Below are positions 32,613 to 41,477 of a stretch of 54,153 nt of DNA, piece by piece (the stretch's first letter is position 1; every line of letters begins with the position of its first letter). A program made the translations under genes and the position numbers. The notes under the pieces are model-generated. The model saw only the letters and a program-made list of their open reading frames with translations. It was not told where the DNA came from and did not search any database. The DNA lies in contig CADATO010000018.1 of assembly GCA_902790905.1 (NCBI GenBank), forward strand, positions 1-54,153, written 5' to 3'. Source of the DNA: an uncultured Eubacteriales bacterium. GTDB lineage: Bacteria; Bacillota; Clostridia; Peptostreptococcales; Anaerovoracaceae.

Positions 32613-33662
32613 TTAATCGTTCGCTGCCATGTCCTTGCAGGCCTGGGCAAGAGCCAGAATGTTGTCGTACGGTGTCTCTGCAGCCATGTCGCAGCCGGTG
32701 GCGAGGATGTGGCCTCTGCCGTTCGCGATGCGGATGCGGTCGCACGCTTCTTCGTAAGCAGCCTTGGCGCTGCCGGTCATCAGGACGCCGGCGGGGTTGA
32801 TGTTGCCCATCATGATCGTGCCGCCTTCGCCGTCTGTGAGCGCCTGGTCAAGGTCGACCATGTAATCGCCGGAGAATGCGTTGACGCCGATCTCGTGCAG
32901 CGTCTTCATGCGGTTGCCGGAATCGCCGCACACGTGGGCGAAGAAGTATTTGTATTCGGGCAGGTTGTCCTTCAGGTTCTGAATGGCAGGTGCCGCCCAC
33001 TTTTTGAACATCTTGGGGCTGATCATGGAACCGCTCGCAACAGGCTCTGCAGGCAGTGCGATGTCGGCGCCGACTTCGTGCAGCATGCGGAACATCTCCG
33101 TGCTGGCTGCGGTTGTGAAGTCGATGAGCTGTTTCATCAGATCCGGTTTCATCATCAGGTCGAGCATGAACGCCTCGGTGCCGCGCATCATCGCCGCGAC
33201 GGTGAACGGACCTGCGATATCGACGAGAATATACTTGCGGTCGCCGATCAGTTCCTTGACGTGTCTGCACTGGTTGACCATGTTCATGGCGAACTCGTTG
33301 GCTTCGAGCATCTCGCGGATCTTGCTCTTGTCGAGCTGCGGGATCTGCGTATCGGGATCATCAATGCAGGAACCGGTATCGATGGAGCAGCCGACCTTAT
33401 CGATGTCGATGGAGCAGCCAAACGCATTGAGCCATGCGGTAAAGACACCAGCTACGCCGCTGACGATGTCGGTCCCGAACTCGTCGGTCCACTTGACGAT
33501 GCTCGCTGCACCGCTGTCCGGACGGCTGTAGAGCTGGCGGTAGGGAACGCCTTCGGTCTGGCAGGTCCATGCGCCGCAGTCGACGAGCGCGAACGGAGTG
33601 CGGTCAAACGGCTGTCCGGTCAGGACGGCGTCGATTCTTTCTTTCGAAGTCATTTCTTTCAT
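32613..33662 (-). CDS. UroD-type (MtaA/CmuA-like) methyltransferase 2
   Basis: 349 residues from the ATG at 33662, preceded by AAAAGGAGGATC; the 25 codons open upstream are leader. Barrel motifs: 'IAGPFTVAAMMRGTEAFMLDL', 'PAEPVASGSMISPKMFKKW' and 'GNINPAGVLMTG'. The zinc site of MtaA-like methyltransferases is complete: H243-V-C245 and C324 ('ATGCDMAAETPYDN'). Such enzymes move a methyl group between a corrinoid protein and a thiol or folate acceptor. It stands alone behind a promoter with an operator-like site and is the only methyltransferase here with an intact HxC..C site and no fused domain. It is a candidate for the final transfer step. Confidence 0.88.
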   Translation of the reverse strand: MKEMTSKERIDAVLTGQPFDRTPFALVDCGAWTCQTEGVPYRQLYSRPDSGAASIVKWTDEFGTDIVSGVAGVFTAWLNAFGCSIDIDKVGCSIDTGSCIDDPDTQIPQLDKSKIREMLEANEFAMNMVNQCRHVKELIGDRKYILVDIAGPFTVAAMMRGTEAFMLDLMMKPDLMKQLIDFTTAASTEMFRMLHEVGADIALPAEPVASGSMISPKMFKKWAAPAIQNLKDNLPEYKYFFAHVCGDSGNRMKTLHEIGVNAFSGDYMVDLDQALTDGEGGTIMMGNINPAGVLMTGSAKAAYEEACDRIRIANGRGHILATGCDMAAETPYDNILALAQACKDMAAND

Positions 33663-33772
33663 GATGATCCTCCTTTTCAAATTGGGACGGGTAAAACAAA
33701 ACCCCTGCGCTGTAAATGGCCGGGGGGGAATGTGCAAGAGGATCTCTGGACAAAATCCTACTAAAACACTTG

Positions 33773-33819
33773 GTGGACTTGCTCTACTATCATTATAATC
33801 ACCCCGCCTATACTGTCAA
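33773..33819 (-). promoter_or_regulatory. Promoter and operator-like site C of UroD-type gene 2
   Basis: Minus strand TTGACA (33819-33814), 16-nt spacer, TATAAT (33797-33792), then GTAGAGCAAGTCCAC (33787-33773). The layout matches the aquaporin promoter and shares TAGAGCAAGTC. Confidence 0.75.
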
Positions 33820-33831
33820 TAGGAAAATAAA

Positions 33832-33855
33832 AAGACAGATGCGGGATCTGTCTTT
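33832..33855 (-). terminator. Terminator of the zinc efflux operon
   Basis: 9-bp stem AAGACAGAT/ATCTGTCTT with a 5-nt loop; the minus-strand side continues TTTATTTT. Confidence 0.85.
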
Positions 33856-33886
33856 TCGTTTTGCTTACTATGTGCTGGTGAAGGGA

Positions 33887-34216
33887 TCAACCTTGCTGCC
33901 TTTTATGCTCCGTGTGGGCGAGGGCGGTGGAGATGATCTCGTTCACATGCTCGTCATCGAGCAGATAGTAGATATTCTTGCCTTCGCGGCGCGTTCTGAC
34001 AAGCCCTGCGGACTTCAGCGCCTTCAGCTGGTGGGAGACGGCGCTGTCGCTCATATTGAGGGCAGCGGCGATGTCGCCGGTGCAGCGCGATTCCTCGCTG
34101 ATGAGGAGCACGATGCGCATGCGGGTCTCATCCCCCAGCACTTTGAAAAAGGCGGTCATGTCTTCCACGGCGTGTGCAGGGAACTTTGCTGCGGCCGGGT
34201 GCTTTTCTTTCGTCAT
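33887..34216 (-). CDS. ArsR/SmtB-family metal-sensing repressor (CzrA/SmtB type)
   Basis: 109 residues, a winged-helix ArsR protein: 'VLGDETRMRIVLLISE', recognition helix 'MSDSAVSHQLKALKSAGLVRTRREGKNIYYLL'. The C-terminal helix has D88-x-H90-x10-H101-x2-H104, the alpha-5 site of zinc/cobalt sensors such as CzrA and SmtB. The alpha-3 Cys pair of ArsR/CadC is absent. It is last in an operon with the P1B ATPase (12-nt gap) and probably represses the operon through the palindrome at 36431-36452. Confidence 0.9.
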   Translation of the reverse strand: MTKEKHPAAAKFPAHAVEDMTAFFKVLGDETRMRIVLLISEESRCTGDIAAALNMSDSAVSHQLKALKSAGLVRTRREGKNIYYLLDDEHVNEIISTALAHTEHKRQQG

Positions 34217-34228
34217 GGCGGCACCTCC

Positions 34229-36133
34229 TTACAGACTGTTCACACGCAGGGCGCGCATGGCGTTGAGGACGGCCAGGATCATGACGCCGACATCGGCAAA
34301 GATCGCCAGTTCCATGGTTGCCATGCCGATCGCCGAGAGCACAAGCACCAGCACCTTGATGCCGATCGCGCCGACGATGTTCTCGCGGACGATGCGCATG
34401 CACTTTCTGGAGATGCGGATCGCCTCTGCAATCTTGAGCGGGTCGTCATCCATCAGGACGATATCCGCGGCTTCGATCGCGGCATCTGCGCCGAGTGCCC
34501 CCATCGCGATGCCGACATCAGCGCGGGCGAGGACCGGTGCGTCATTGATGCCATCGCCGACGAAGGCCAGGATGCTGCGGTGTTTGCCGCCGGCTTCTTT
34601 TTCCTTCGTCTTTGCCATCATCTCTTCAACGATGCGGACCTTGTCTTCCGGCAGGAGGCCGCTCTGCACGTCGGTGATGCCGAGTTCGTTTGCGACTTCG
34701 CGCGCCACTTCTTCACGGTCGCCGGTCAGCATGACGGTCTCGCGGACGCCGTTCTGATGCAGCGCCTGTACCGCCTGGACAGAGGTCGGCTTGAGCATGT
34801 CACGGATGACGATGTGCCCGAAGTACGCGCCGTCGACAGCGACGTGGACGATGGTGCCGTGGCTGTGGCAGAACATGCCTTTGATGCCCTGCTCCTTGAG
34901 CAGTTTTTCGTTGCCGACGATGACAGTGCAGTCGTCGATCACAGCGACGATGCCGTGGCCGCCGTGCTCCTTGATGCTCTCGATGCGGTCTGTGTCGATG
35001 GTGCCTTTGTAGGCTCTGCGCAGGCATTCGCTGATGGGATGTGTGGAGTAGGCTTCCGCATGGGCTGCGAGCTCGAGCAGCTTCTGGTCGTCGACCGGCG
35101 CGTGGTGGATGGCCACGACTTCAAAGACGCCTTTGGTCATGGTGCCGGTCTTGTCAAAGACGACTTGTCTGGTTTTGCTGAGCGATTCCAGGTAATTGGC
35201 CCCCTTGATCAGGATGCCGCTGCGGCTTGCCCCACCGATCCCCGCAAAGAAACTGAGCGGGATGCTGATGACCAGCGCGCACGGGCAGCTGATGACGAGG
35301 AAGGTCAGGGCGCGGAACACCCAGTCGTTCCATTCCGGGGCCAGTCCCATGAGACCCATCCGCACGAGCGGGGGAATGATGGCGACGATGAGGGCGCCGA
35401 ACACGACGATGGGGGTGTAGATGCGTGCAAATCTGGTGATGAATCGCTCTGAATTGGACTTGTTGAACCCGGAGTTTTCGACCAGCTCGAGGATCTTCGA
35501 GACGGTGCTCTCGCCGAACTCCTTGGTGGTCCGGATCTTGAGCGGACCGGTCATATTGATGCAGCCGCTGATGACCTCGCTGCCGGGGAAGACTTCGCGC
35601 GGCATGCTCTCGCCGGTCAGGGCAGCGGTGTTGAGCGTGCTTTCGCCTTCCACGACCACGCCGTCAATCGGGATCTTTTCGCCTGTGCGGACCGTGATGA
35701 CGGTGCCGACCGGGATCTCGTCGGGGTCGACCTGTACCAGTTCGTCACCCTGCTCGATATACGCACAGTCCGGGCGGATATCCATGAGCTGCGTGATGTT
35801 CTTCCGGCTCCTGCCGACCGCGTAGCTCTGGAAGAATTCGCCGATCTGGTAGAAGAGCATGACCTCGACGCCTTCATGGAATTCGCCGAGCACGATCGCA
35901 CCGGCCGTGGCGACGACCATCAGGAAGTTCTCGTCGAAGATCTGGCCGTGCCCGATGTTGCGGACCGCTTTCCAGACGATGTCATAGCCGACGACCGCGT
36001 AGCCGATCAGGCAGATCGTGAGCTGCACCGGGAGCGGCAGTTCCTCCGCCAGATGCAGGGAGAGGAACAGAACGAGTCCGATGAGGATCCGGATCAGGGT
36101 CTTTCGCTGTTTTCGTGTCATACCTTTGAACAT
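34229..36133 (-). CDS. P1B-2-type heavy-metal ATPase (Zn/Cd/Pb exporter)
   Basis: 634 residues. Phosphorylation site 'FDKTGTMTKG', 'TGES', metal-path 'SCPCALVIS' and 'GDGINDAPVLARADVGIAMG'. The last helices contain 'GIKVLVLVLS' and 'AIFADVGV', whose Lys and Asp are characteristic of the ZntA/CadA (Zn2+, Cd2+, Pb2+) subgroup. No metal-binding domain precedes the first helix; that domain is encoded separately by the upstream gene. The operon order is HMA protein, ATPase, ArsR-type repressor. Confidence 0.93.
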   Translation of the reverse strand: MFKGMTRKQRKTLIRILIGLVLFLSLHLAEELPLPVQLTICLIGYAVVGYDIVWKAVRNIGHGQIFDENFLMVVATAGAIVLGEFHEGVEVMLFYQIGEFFQSYAVGRSRKNITQLMDIRPDCAYIEQGDELVQVDPDEIPVGTVITVRTGEKIPIDGVVVEGESTLNTAALTGESMPREVFPGSEVISGCINMTGPLKIRTTKEFGESTVSKILELVENSGFNKSNSERFITRFARIYTPIVVFGALIVAIIPPLVRMGLMGLAPEWNDWVFRALTFLVISCPCALVISIPLSFFAGIGGASRSGILIKGANYLESLSKTRQVVFDKTGTMTKGVFEVVAIHHAPVDDQKLLELAAHAEAYSTHPISECLRRAYKGTIDTDRIESIKEHGGHGIVAVIDDCTVIVGNEKLLKEQGIKGMFCHSHGTIVHVAVDGAYFGHIVIRDMLKPTSVQAVQALHQNGVRETVMLTGDREEVAREVANELGITDVQSGLLPEDKVRIVEEMMAKTKEKEAGGKHRSILAFVGDGINDAPVLARADVGIAMGALGADAAIEAADIVLMDDDPLKIAEAIRISRKCMRIVRENIVGAIGIKVLVLVLSAIGMATMELAIFADVGVMILAVLNAMRALRVNSL

Positions 36134-36151
36134 GGGCGATTCCTTAGTGTC

Positions 36152-36379
36152 TTAGAATTCGATCTCGCAGTCCGGCTCGAACTTGCGGCAGTTCTTCAGG
36201 ACGGTCTTCATGATCTTCTTGGTGTCCTTTTCTTCGATGCCGTCTTCGAACTCGACGTTCATCTTCAGGGTCATGAAGTTGACCTTCGCTTCTTTGATAC
36301 CTTCGGTGTCGTTGGCGGCAACTTCCATCTTGTTGGCGCAGTTCGCGCAATCGACTTCGATATCATACTGTTTTTTCAT
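36152..36379 (-). CDS. Heavy-metal-associated (HMA) domain protein
   Basis: 75 residues from the ATG at 36379, preceded by AGGAGGA; the 18 codons upstream are leader. It is a single ferredoxin-like HMA domain with C11-x2-C14 in 'VDCANCANKMEV'. It is the first gene of the metal efflux operon, 18 nt before the ATPase that lacks its own N-terminal HMA domain, so it probably acts as a detached metal donor. The Asp before the first Cys ('DCANC') matches the zinc-type DCxxC motif more than the copper-type MxCxxC. Confidence 0.88.
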   Translation of the reverse strand: MKKQYDIEVDCANCANKMEVAANDTEGIKEAKVNFMTLKMNVEFEDGIEEKDTKKIMKTVLKNCRKFEPDCEIEF

Positions 36380-36430
36380 GTCGTTCCTCCTGTGATTTCG
36401 CTGCGTTGCGATTACATTTTTATATTCATT

Positions 36431-36452
36431 CAATTGAACAATCGTTCAATTG
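36431..36452 (-). promoter_or_regulatory. SmtB/CzrA-type operator of the zinc efflux operon
   Basis: Perfect inverted repeat CAATTGAAC, 4-nt spacer, GTTCAATTG. It contains the TGAAC-N4-GTTCA core of ArsR/SmtB operators. On the minus strand TTTACA, a 16-nt spacer and TATAAT lie just upstream, so the repeat covers the transcription start. Confidence 0.85.
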
Positions 36453-36622
36453 TAATTCCATTATATACGCATCTCTTGTATTGTAAAGCCCATTCGGGCA
36501 CTGTCAATGGTTTTTTGCAGGAACAGGGTGCCGTGCAAAAAAAGATGCCAAAAGCAGCGGAGGCTGATAGAATGTCTCCATAAGACCGAAACAATGCAAC
36601 AATATAGAAAGAAGGAATCGCC

Positions 36623-37744
36623 ATGCCGTATCAGTCCGATCAGGAATCGCTCCGTGCCTACCCCCGCCTGACCGTCAATCTCGCAAAACTGAAGAGCAAT
36701 ATCAGCAGCATCGTCCGTACCTGTGCGGACGCGGGGATTGATGTGGCCGGTGTGGTCAAGGGGTTTAACGGGCTTGCGCCTGCGCTCGGCGTCTACGAAG
36801 AGGCGGGTGCTGCGCAGATCGCCTCGTCCAGGCTGGAGCACCTGCGGAATGTGAAAGAAGCGGGGCTAGCACCTGAGACACTGCTCGTGCGCATCGCCAT
36901 GCTGTCCGAGGTGCCGGCGGTCATCCGGTATGCGGACATGAGCCTGGAGAGCGAACCGGTGGTGGTGGAGGCGCTCGAAGAGGAGGCGGCCCGGCAGGGC
37001 GTGAGCCACGGCGTCATCCTGATGGCGGACCTCGGGGACCTGCGCGAAGGGTTCTGGGACAAGGATGAGATGGTAGCATTTGCGGCCCGCATCGAAAAGG
37101 AGATGCCGCATATCGAGCTGCTTGGGATCGGCACCAACCTCGGCTGCTACGGCGCGATCTGCCCGGATGTGCCGAAGATGGAAGAGCTGATCTCTATTGC
37201 GGAGCGCATCGAGGCGCGTATCGGCCGCCCGCTGCGCTATATCTCCGGCGGGGCGACGACTTCCTATCCGCTGGTGCTGAACAAGGAGATGCCTGCGCGC
37301 ATCAACCACCTGCGCATCGGCGAGGGCATTCTCAACAATTACGATCTGCCCAACCTGTGGGGGCTCGATACGGCGCCGCTGTATGCGGATGTCTTCACAC
37401 TGGAGGCGGAGGTCATTGAAGTAAAAAACAAACCGACCCATCCGGTCGGCAGGATCTTTGTGGACTGCTTTGGCGATACCCCTGTGTATGAGGACCGGGG
37501 AATCCGCCGGCGGGCGCTGCTGGGGATGGGCAAACTCGACTACACCCTGATCGACAAGCTGTATCCGCGCACGGAAGGGATCGAACTCGTCGGCGACAGC
37601 AGCGACCATATGATCATCGATGTGGAGGACTGCAAAGAGGACATCCGCGTCGGGGACGTCCTCACATTCGATCTGGCATATCCGTCGGTGCTGTACCTGA
37701 GCCAGGATGACTACATTAACATTCAGTATACCGACGCAGTATAG
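36623..37744 (+). CDS. Alanine/ornithine racemase-family PLP enzyme
   Basis: 373 residues. The N-terminal PLP barrel has the cofactor lysine in 'VAGVVKGFNG', then 'GIGTNLGCYGAICP' and 'ISGGATTSYPLVL', followed by 'INHLRIGEGILN'. The C-terminal beta domain carries 'DDYINIQYTDAV' at the end. This architecture is typical of the alanine/ornithine racemase subgroup (orr-like). Ornithine racemase feeds D-ornithine into oxidative ornithine fermentation in clostridia, but no fermentation genes are adjacent. GAAGGAATCGCC precedes the ATG. It is monocistronic, ending at a long hairpin. Confidence 0.85.
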   Translation: MPYQSDQESLRAYPRLTVNLAKLKSNISSIVRTCADAGIDVAGVVKGFNGLAPALGVYEEAGAAQIASSRLEHLRNVKEAGLAPETLLVRIAMLSEVPAVIRYADMSLESEPVVVEALEEEAARQGVSHGVILMADLGDLREGFWDKDEMVAFAARIEKEMPHIELLGIGTNLGCYGAICPDVPKMEELISIAERIEARIGRPLRYISGGATTSYPLVLNKEMPARINHLRIGEGILNNYDLPNLWGLDTAPLYADVFTLEAEVIEVKNKPTHPVGRIFVDCFGDTPVYEDRGIRRRALLGMGKLDYTLIDKLYPRTEGIELVGDSSDHMIIDVEDCKEDIRVGDVLTFDLAYPSVLYLSQDDYINIQYTDAV

Positions 37745-37772
37745 AGCAGTACACCGATGGAGAGAAAATGAA

Positions 37773-37850
37773 GAGACACGGCGCACGGTCAGTTCCTGAA
37801 GCGAACGTTTTCAGTTCGCGGAAGGAACTGCCGTGACAGCCGTGTCTTTA
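37773..37850. terminator. Long multi-segment hairpin between convergent genes
   Basis: Outer stem GACACGGC/GCCGTGTC, middle CACGG/CCGTG and CAGTTCC/GGAACTG, inner CGAAC/GTTCG. The 78-nt structure is followed by TTTAGTTTCCTTT on the plus strand and preceded by A-rich sequence, so it can terminate the racemase gene and the PBP gene. Confidence 0.75.
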
Positions 37851-37857
37851 GTTTCCT

Positions 37858-39237
37858 TTAATCCATCGGTGCCTTACTGATCATTTCCTGTAGGACTTCA
37901 TTGGCAACATCGCCTGCAACAGCTGCGCCGCTGCCGCCGTTCTCCACGAGGACGACGAACGCATACGGATAGTCCTCGTTGCGGATGTACCCGTAGAACC
38001 ACGAGTGCGGCGTATTGCCGTCGCCGACTTCCGCTGTACCGGACTTGGCACAGAGATCAAGTCCCGGGAAGTTGTCCTCGCCGTAGGTGGCGACCACGTC
38101 GTTGTGCAGCATGCTGTCGAGTTTTTCTGCGGTGGATTCTTCGAGCAGCCGCTCCTTGCCGGGCTTGAATGTGAAGTCCGCATCCCAGCCGTTGGCAAAG
38201 GTGACGTCTTTGATCAGCGTCGGATTGACGGCGACACCGCCATTGGCGATGGCACCCATGTAGACCATCATCGCGCAGGGGTTGACCATGTCGTGATACT
38301 GCCCGATGCCCGCCCATGCGAGCGCGAGGTCTGTGGAGGGGAAGTCGAACGTGCCCGCAGCGGTCTTGATGCCGTTGAGGCTGTACTGTCCGGTGATGCC
38401 GGACTTTTTGGTGTACTCTTCCAATACCGAGGGGCCAACTTTCAGAGTGATGTCCGCGAAGGCGCAGTTACAGGAATTGGCGAGCGCATCCTCAAAGCTC
38501 TGCGTGCCGTGCCCATACGGACAGGTGATCCTGTCGGTCTCCGCATCGCCGAAGGAGATGACTTCCGGGCAGGTGTACTCATAGCTGTCCAGCCCGTCGA
38601 GCGTCTCGATCGCGGCGGTCGCCGTGATGACCTTGAAGATCGAGCCGGGGACGAAGGTGCTGGAAATGAATTTGTTGTAGTAGGCGCCGTCCATGTCTTC
38701 GCCGGAAAGGTCCGGCGGATCGGTCGGATCGTAGTTGGGGGAACTGACCATGCAGAGGACTTCGCCGGTCTTGTAGTTGTAGACGCCGACGGTGCCGTTG
38801 CGGCCTGCCAGTGCGCCGTTGGCGGCGGCGCAGGTGTCGGCATCGATCGTCAGAATCAGATGGCGGCCGTTGCCGGTGACCGAATGCGTACCGGTCAGGA
38901 AACTGTAGCCGACCAGTTTGTCGGCGAAGACCCGGTTGGCCCCGGTCGATATGTTGCCGACCGCATCTCCGACCGCATGCAGGGTGGCGGTGCGGATGTC
39001 GTAGCTCTCGTTGTAGTAGGGCACGCCGGTGTCGGTGTTCTCCATCAGCAGCGTCTCATTGCGGTCGTAGATCGCGCCTTTGCCGAGATAGCCGTTGGTG
39101 TAGACATCCCCGTTGCCCGGGTAGGCGGCCCAGTCGCCGCCGTCTCTGGCGAGTTCATAAACATAGTAGCCGAGCCCCACCAGCAGGACCAGCGCCAGTG
39201 CGATGCAGAGGCGCGCACGCTTTTTCATTTTTTTCAT
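37858..39237 (-). CDS. Class B penicillin-binding protein (PbpA/FtsI-like transpeptidase)
   Basis: 459 residues. One N-terminal membrane anchor (residues 9-29) is followed by a short pedestal region and a transpeptidase domain with S199-I-F-K202 (SxxK), S255-C-N257 (SxN) and K398-S-G400-T (KTG box as KSGT). The start overlaps the stop of the FtsW-like gene by ATGA, a standard glycosyltransferase-transpeptidase pair. At 459 residues it is shorter than FtsI or PBP2 and similar to mycobacterial PbpA, which is also paired with an FtsW/RodA gene. Role: cross-linking of peptidoglycan in division or elongation. Confidence 0.92.
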   Translation of the reverse strand: MKKMKKRARLCIALALVLLVGLGYYVYELARDGGDWAAYPGNGDVYTNGYLGKGAIYDRNETLLMENTDTGVPYYNESYDIRTATLHAVGDAVGNISTGANRVFADKLVGYSFLTGTHSVTGNGRHLILTIDADTCAAANGALAGRNGTVGVYNYKTGEVLCMVSSPNYDPTDPPDLSGEDMDGAYYNKFISSTFVPGSIFKVITATAAIETLDGLDSYEYTCPEVISFGDAETDRITCPYGHGTQSFEDALANSCNCAFADITLKVGPSVLEEYTKKSGITGQYSLNGIKTAAGTFDFPSTDLALAWAGIGQYHDMVNPCAMMVYMGAIANGGVAVNPTLIKDVTFANGWDADFTFKPGKERLLEESTAEKLDSMLHNDVVATYGEDNFPGLDLCAKSGTAEVGDGNTPHSWFYGYIRNEDYPYAFVVLVENGGSGAAVAGDVANEVLQEMISKAPMD

Positions 39238-41252
39238 CTGTCAGCGCCTCCTTTAGGATTGTTCTTTGCGGAGCGGGCATGCCTTGCCCGCCGTTTTCTG
39301 GCGGGGGTATCCGCCTCGAGATCCAGCCAGTCCACAACATCTTCCACAACGTCTTCCGATAATTTGGATCTGGAACGTTTGGAGCGTTTGCCGGCGTACT
39401 GGTGGGTTTCTGTAAAGACTTCGCTGTAGTTGTCCGATGTCTCGCGGGCTCTGCCGTGACGGGCATAGTAATCGCCCTCATCGTTGTCCGCTGCCTCGAA
39501 TATTTCATCCGGGTCATCCGATACCGACTTGACCGCCAGCGATGCATTCTGCCGCGTGTCTGCTGCCTTCAGGAAGGCGAGCAGCCCCCAGGAAGTCAGC
39601 ATGCTCGTGCCGCCGTTCGAGAGGAACGGGAGCGTGACCCCGGTGAAGGGGAAGATATCGAGAGATCCGAGTACGTTCATGCACGACTGGAAGATGATCA
39701 GCGAGGTTGCGGCGCAGGCGGCGATCGTAAAGAATGTCGATCTGCCGAAATTGATGGACCGTACAGCGAAGAGGCCAAGCGCGACCAGAGAGAAGACGGC
39801 GAGCAGTGCGATGAACAGCCCCCATTCTTCACTGATCAGCGGGAACACGAGATCTGTGTCCGCCGCAAAGATGCTGTGGAACCATCCGTTGCCGGCGCCC
39901 AGGCCGAAGCAGCCGCCGCTGGCCGCGGCCGACATGCCGCGCACCTGCTGGAACCCGCCTGCATCCGGGAAATCCCAGGCATGCAGCCAGGAAGAAAACC
40001 GCTGTGTGATATGCGGAATGAACCGGATCATCAGCAGTGCACCTGCGGCACTGACGCCGCCCACGAGGACGAGGGCGCCGAACTGGCCGCTGCGCAGGTA
40101 GGAGATGATCAGGAAAGTGACAAAGAAGATGGCGGCGGTACCGAAGTCGTTCATGACTGCCAGCGCACCCAGGCAGAATATCGAGAACCCGACGAACAGC
40201 GTCAGGTTTTTCTTTTCATACAGTTCGTCCAGCGTGGCGCTTCCGATAAAGATGAACGCGATCTTGACCAGCTCGGACGGCTGCAGCATGTAGCTGCCGA
40301 TCGATACCCAGTTGACCGCGCCGAACGAAGCGCTGCCGAAGACGATGTTGATGAGCAGCAGGATGATGCTGCCGATGACCAGGATCCTGCGGACCGCCAG
40401 CGAGCGCCGCAGATCCCGCAGATACCAGCACATGATAATGAAGAGACCCATGCCGAGGAAGATGGCGAGGAGCTCCGTTGTGATCCCGGCGGCGTCTGAC
40501 GTGGCGACGATCGCAAGGTTGAGCGTGCAGAGGAAAAAGACGATGGTCTCCATCTCAAAGCACACCTGCCCCTGGCTGCGCAGGAGCGAACAGTAGATCC
40601 ACATCGACGCGCCGAAGAGCAGGAAGGCGAGGATGACCATGAAAGGCAGTTCCGCACCTTTTGCAGCGATCAGCTGGATGCAGGTGAGCAGCTGGAAGAT
40701 GCTCAATGCGATCAGACTCGCCCAGGGGGTAAACCTGGTCGAATGCTTTTCGCGCATCATGACATTGCGCTGTTTTTCCGCCAGGCTGGGCGGCATCAGT
40801 GTGCAGTCTACGCCACCGATCGTCAGCGTATCGCCCATCCGGACCAGCGTGGGTCCGTTGACCGTCTTGCCGTTGACCTTGCTGCCGCTCTTGCTGTCGA
40901 GGTCGCTGTAGTACCAGTCGCCGCGGCTGTTGCGCACGAGGGTGCCGTGGTTGCGCGAGACCGTCATGAGGTCGACGTGCAGGTCGACGCTCTTGTCGCG
41001 GCCGACGACGTTCTCCCAGTGGAGGATCGGCACAAAGTGGCTGCCCGGCAGGCTGAGGTAGCCCCAGATCTCCGGGGGCGTCTTCGCCCGCAGCAATGAG
41101 ATGACAGCCCGGCCGACGATGAAGACGGCGAGCACAACAAATACAAACCTGACCACGGTCGTGTAATACAGCGCGAGCCGCGGGAAGGACTGGAAGATAC
41201 TCGATAAGGCCTCCATGATTGGGGCGGTTTTTTCAGCAAAAGATTCTAACAT
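39234..41252 (-). CDS. FtsW/RodA/SpoVE-family glycosyltransferase with N-terminal FHA domain
   Basis: 672 residues. A membrane helix (about 32-54) is followed by an FHA domain (about 75-152: 'NVVGRDKSVD', 'TVSRNHGTLV', 'SGSKVNGKTV'). Then comes the SEDS polymerase core of about ten helices with 'VNWVSIGSYMLQPSELVKIAFI', 'NDFGTAAIFF', 'VRGMSAAASGGCFGLGAG' and 'VTLPFLSNGGTSML'. A basic 110-residue tail ('RSKRSRSKLSEDVVEDVVDWLDLE') ends the protein. FHA domains read phosphothreonine, so polymerase activity may be tied to a Ser/Thr kinase. No kinase gene is in the window. It is translationally coupled to the PBP gene. Confidence 0.92.
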   Translation of the reverse strand: MLESFAEKTAPIMEALSSIFQSFPRLALYYTTVVRFVFVVLAVFIVGRAVISLLRAKTPPEIWGYLSLPGSHFVPILHWENVVGRDKSVDLHVDLMTVSRNHGTLVRNSRGDWYYSDLDSKSGSKVNGKTVNGPTLVRMGDTLTIGGVDCTLMPPSLAEKQRNVMMREKHSTRFTPWASLIALSIFQLLTCIQLIAAKGAELPFMVILAFLLFGASMWIYCSLLRSQGQVCFEMETIVFFLCTLNLAIVATSDAAGITTELLAIFLGMGLFIIMCWYLRDLRRSLAVRRILVIGSIILLLINIVFGSASFGAVNWVSIGSYMLQPSELVKIAFIFIGSATLDELYEKKNLTLFVGFSIFCLGALAVMNDFGTAAIFFVTFLIISYLRSGQFGALVLVGGVSAAGALLMIRFIPHITQRFSSWLHAWDFPDAGGFQQVRGMSAAASGGCFGLGAGNGWFHSIFAADTDLVFPLISEEWGLFIALLAVFSLVALGLFAVRSINFGRSTFFTIAACAATSLIIFQSCMNVLGSLDIFPFTGVTLPFLSNGGTSMLTSWGLLAFLKAADTRQNASLAVKSVSDDPDEIFEAADNDEGDYYARHGRARETSDNYSEVFTETHQYAGKRSKRSRSKLSEDVVEDVVDWLDLEADTPARKRRARHARSAKNNPKGGADR

Positions 41253-41477
41253 AGCGATTACAGTATACCATTATTAACGAACGCGCACCACTTAATAGGT
41301 ATGAAGATGCGCTGAGGACGCGCTGAAGAAAAGAAATGCAGGCGGCGTGAAAACGTGAACACCGTGTTGAAAAACAGCCGTTTTTCATATAAAATGTTTC
41401 CGTATGCGGTCATCCGTAAAGACTGCATAAGAATTGGCGGAATACGCTGCCCCGGGCAGCGGGAAAGAGAGTATAAC

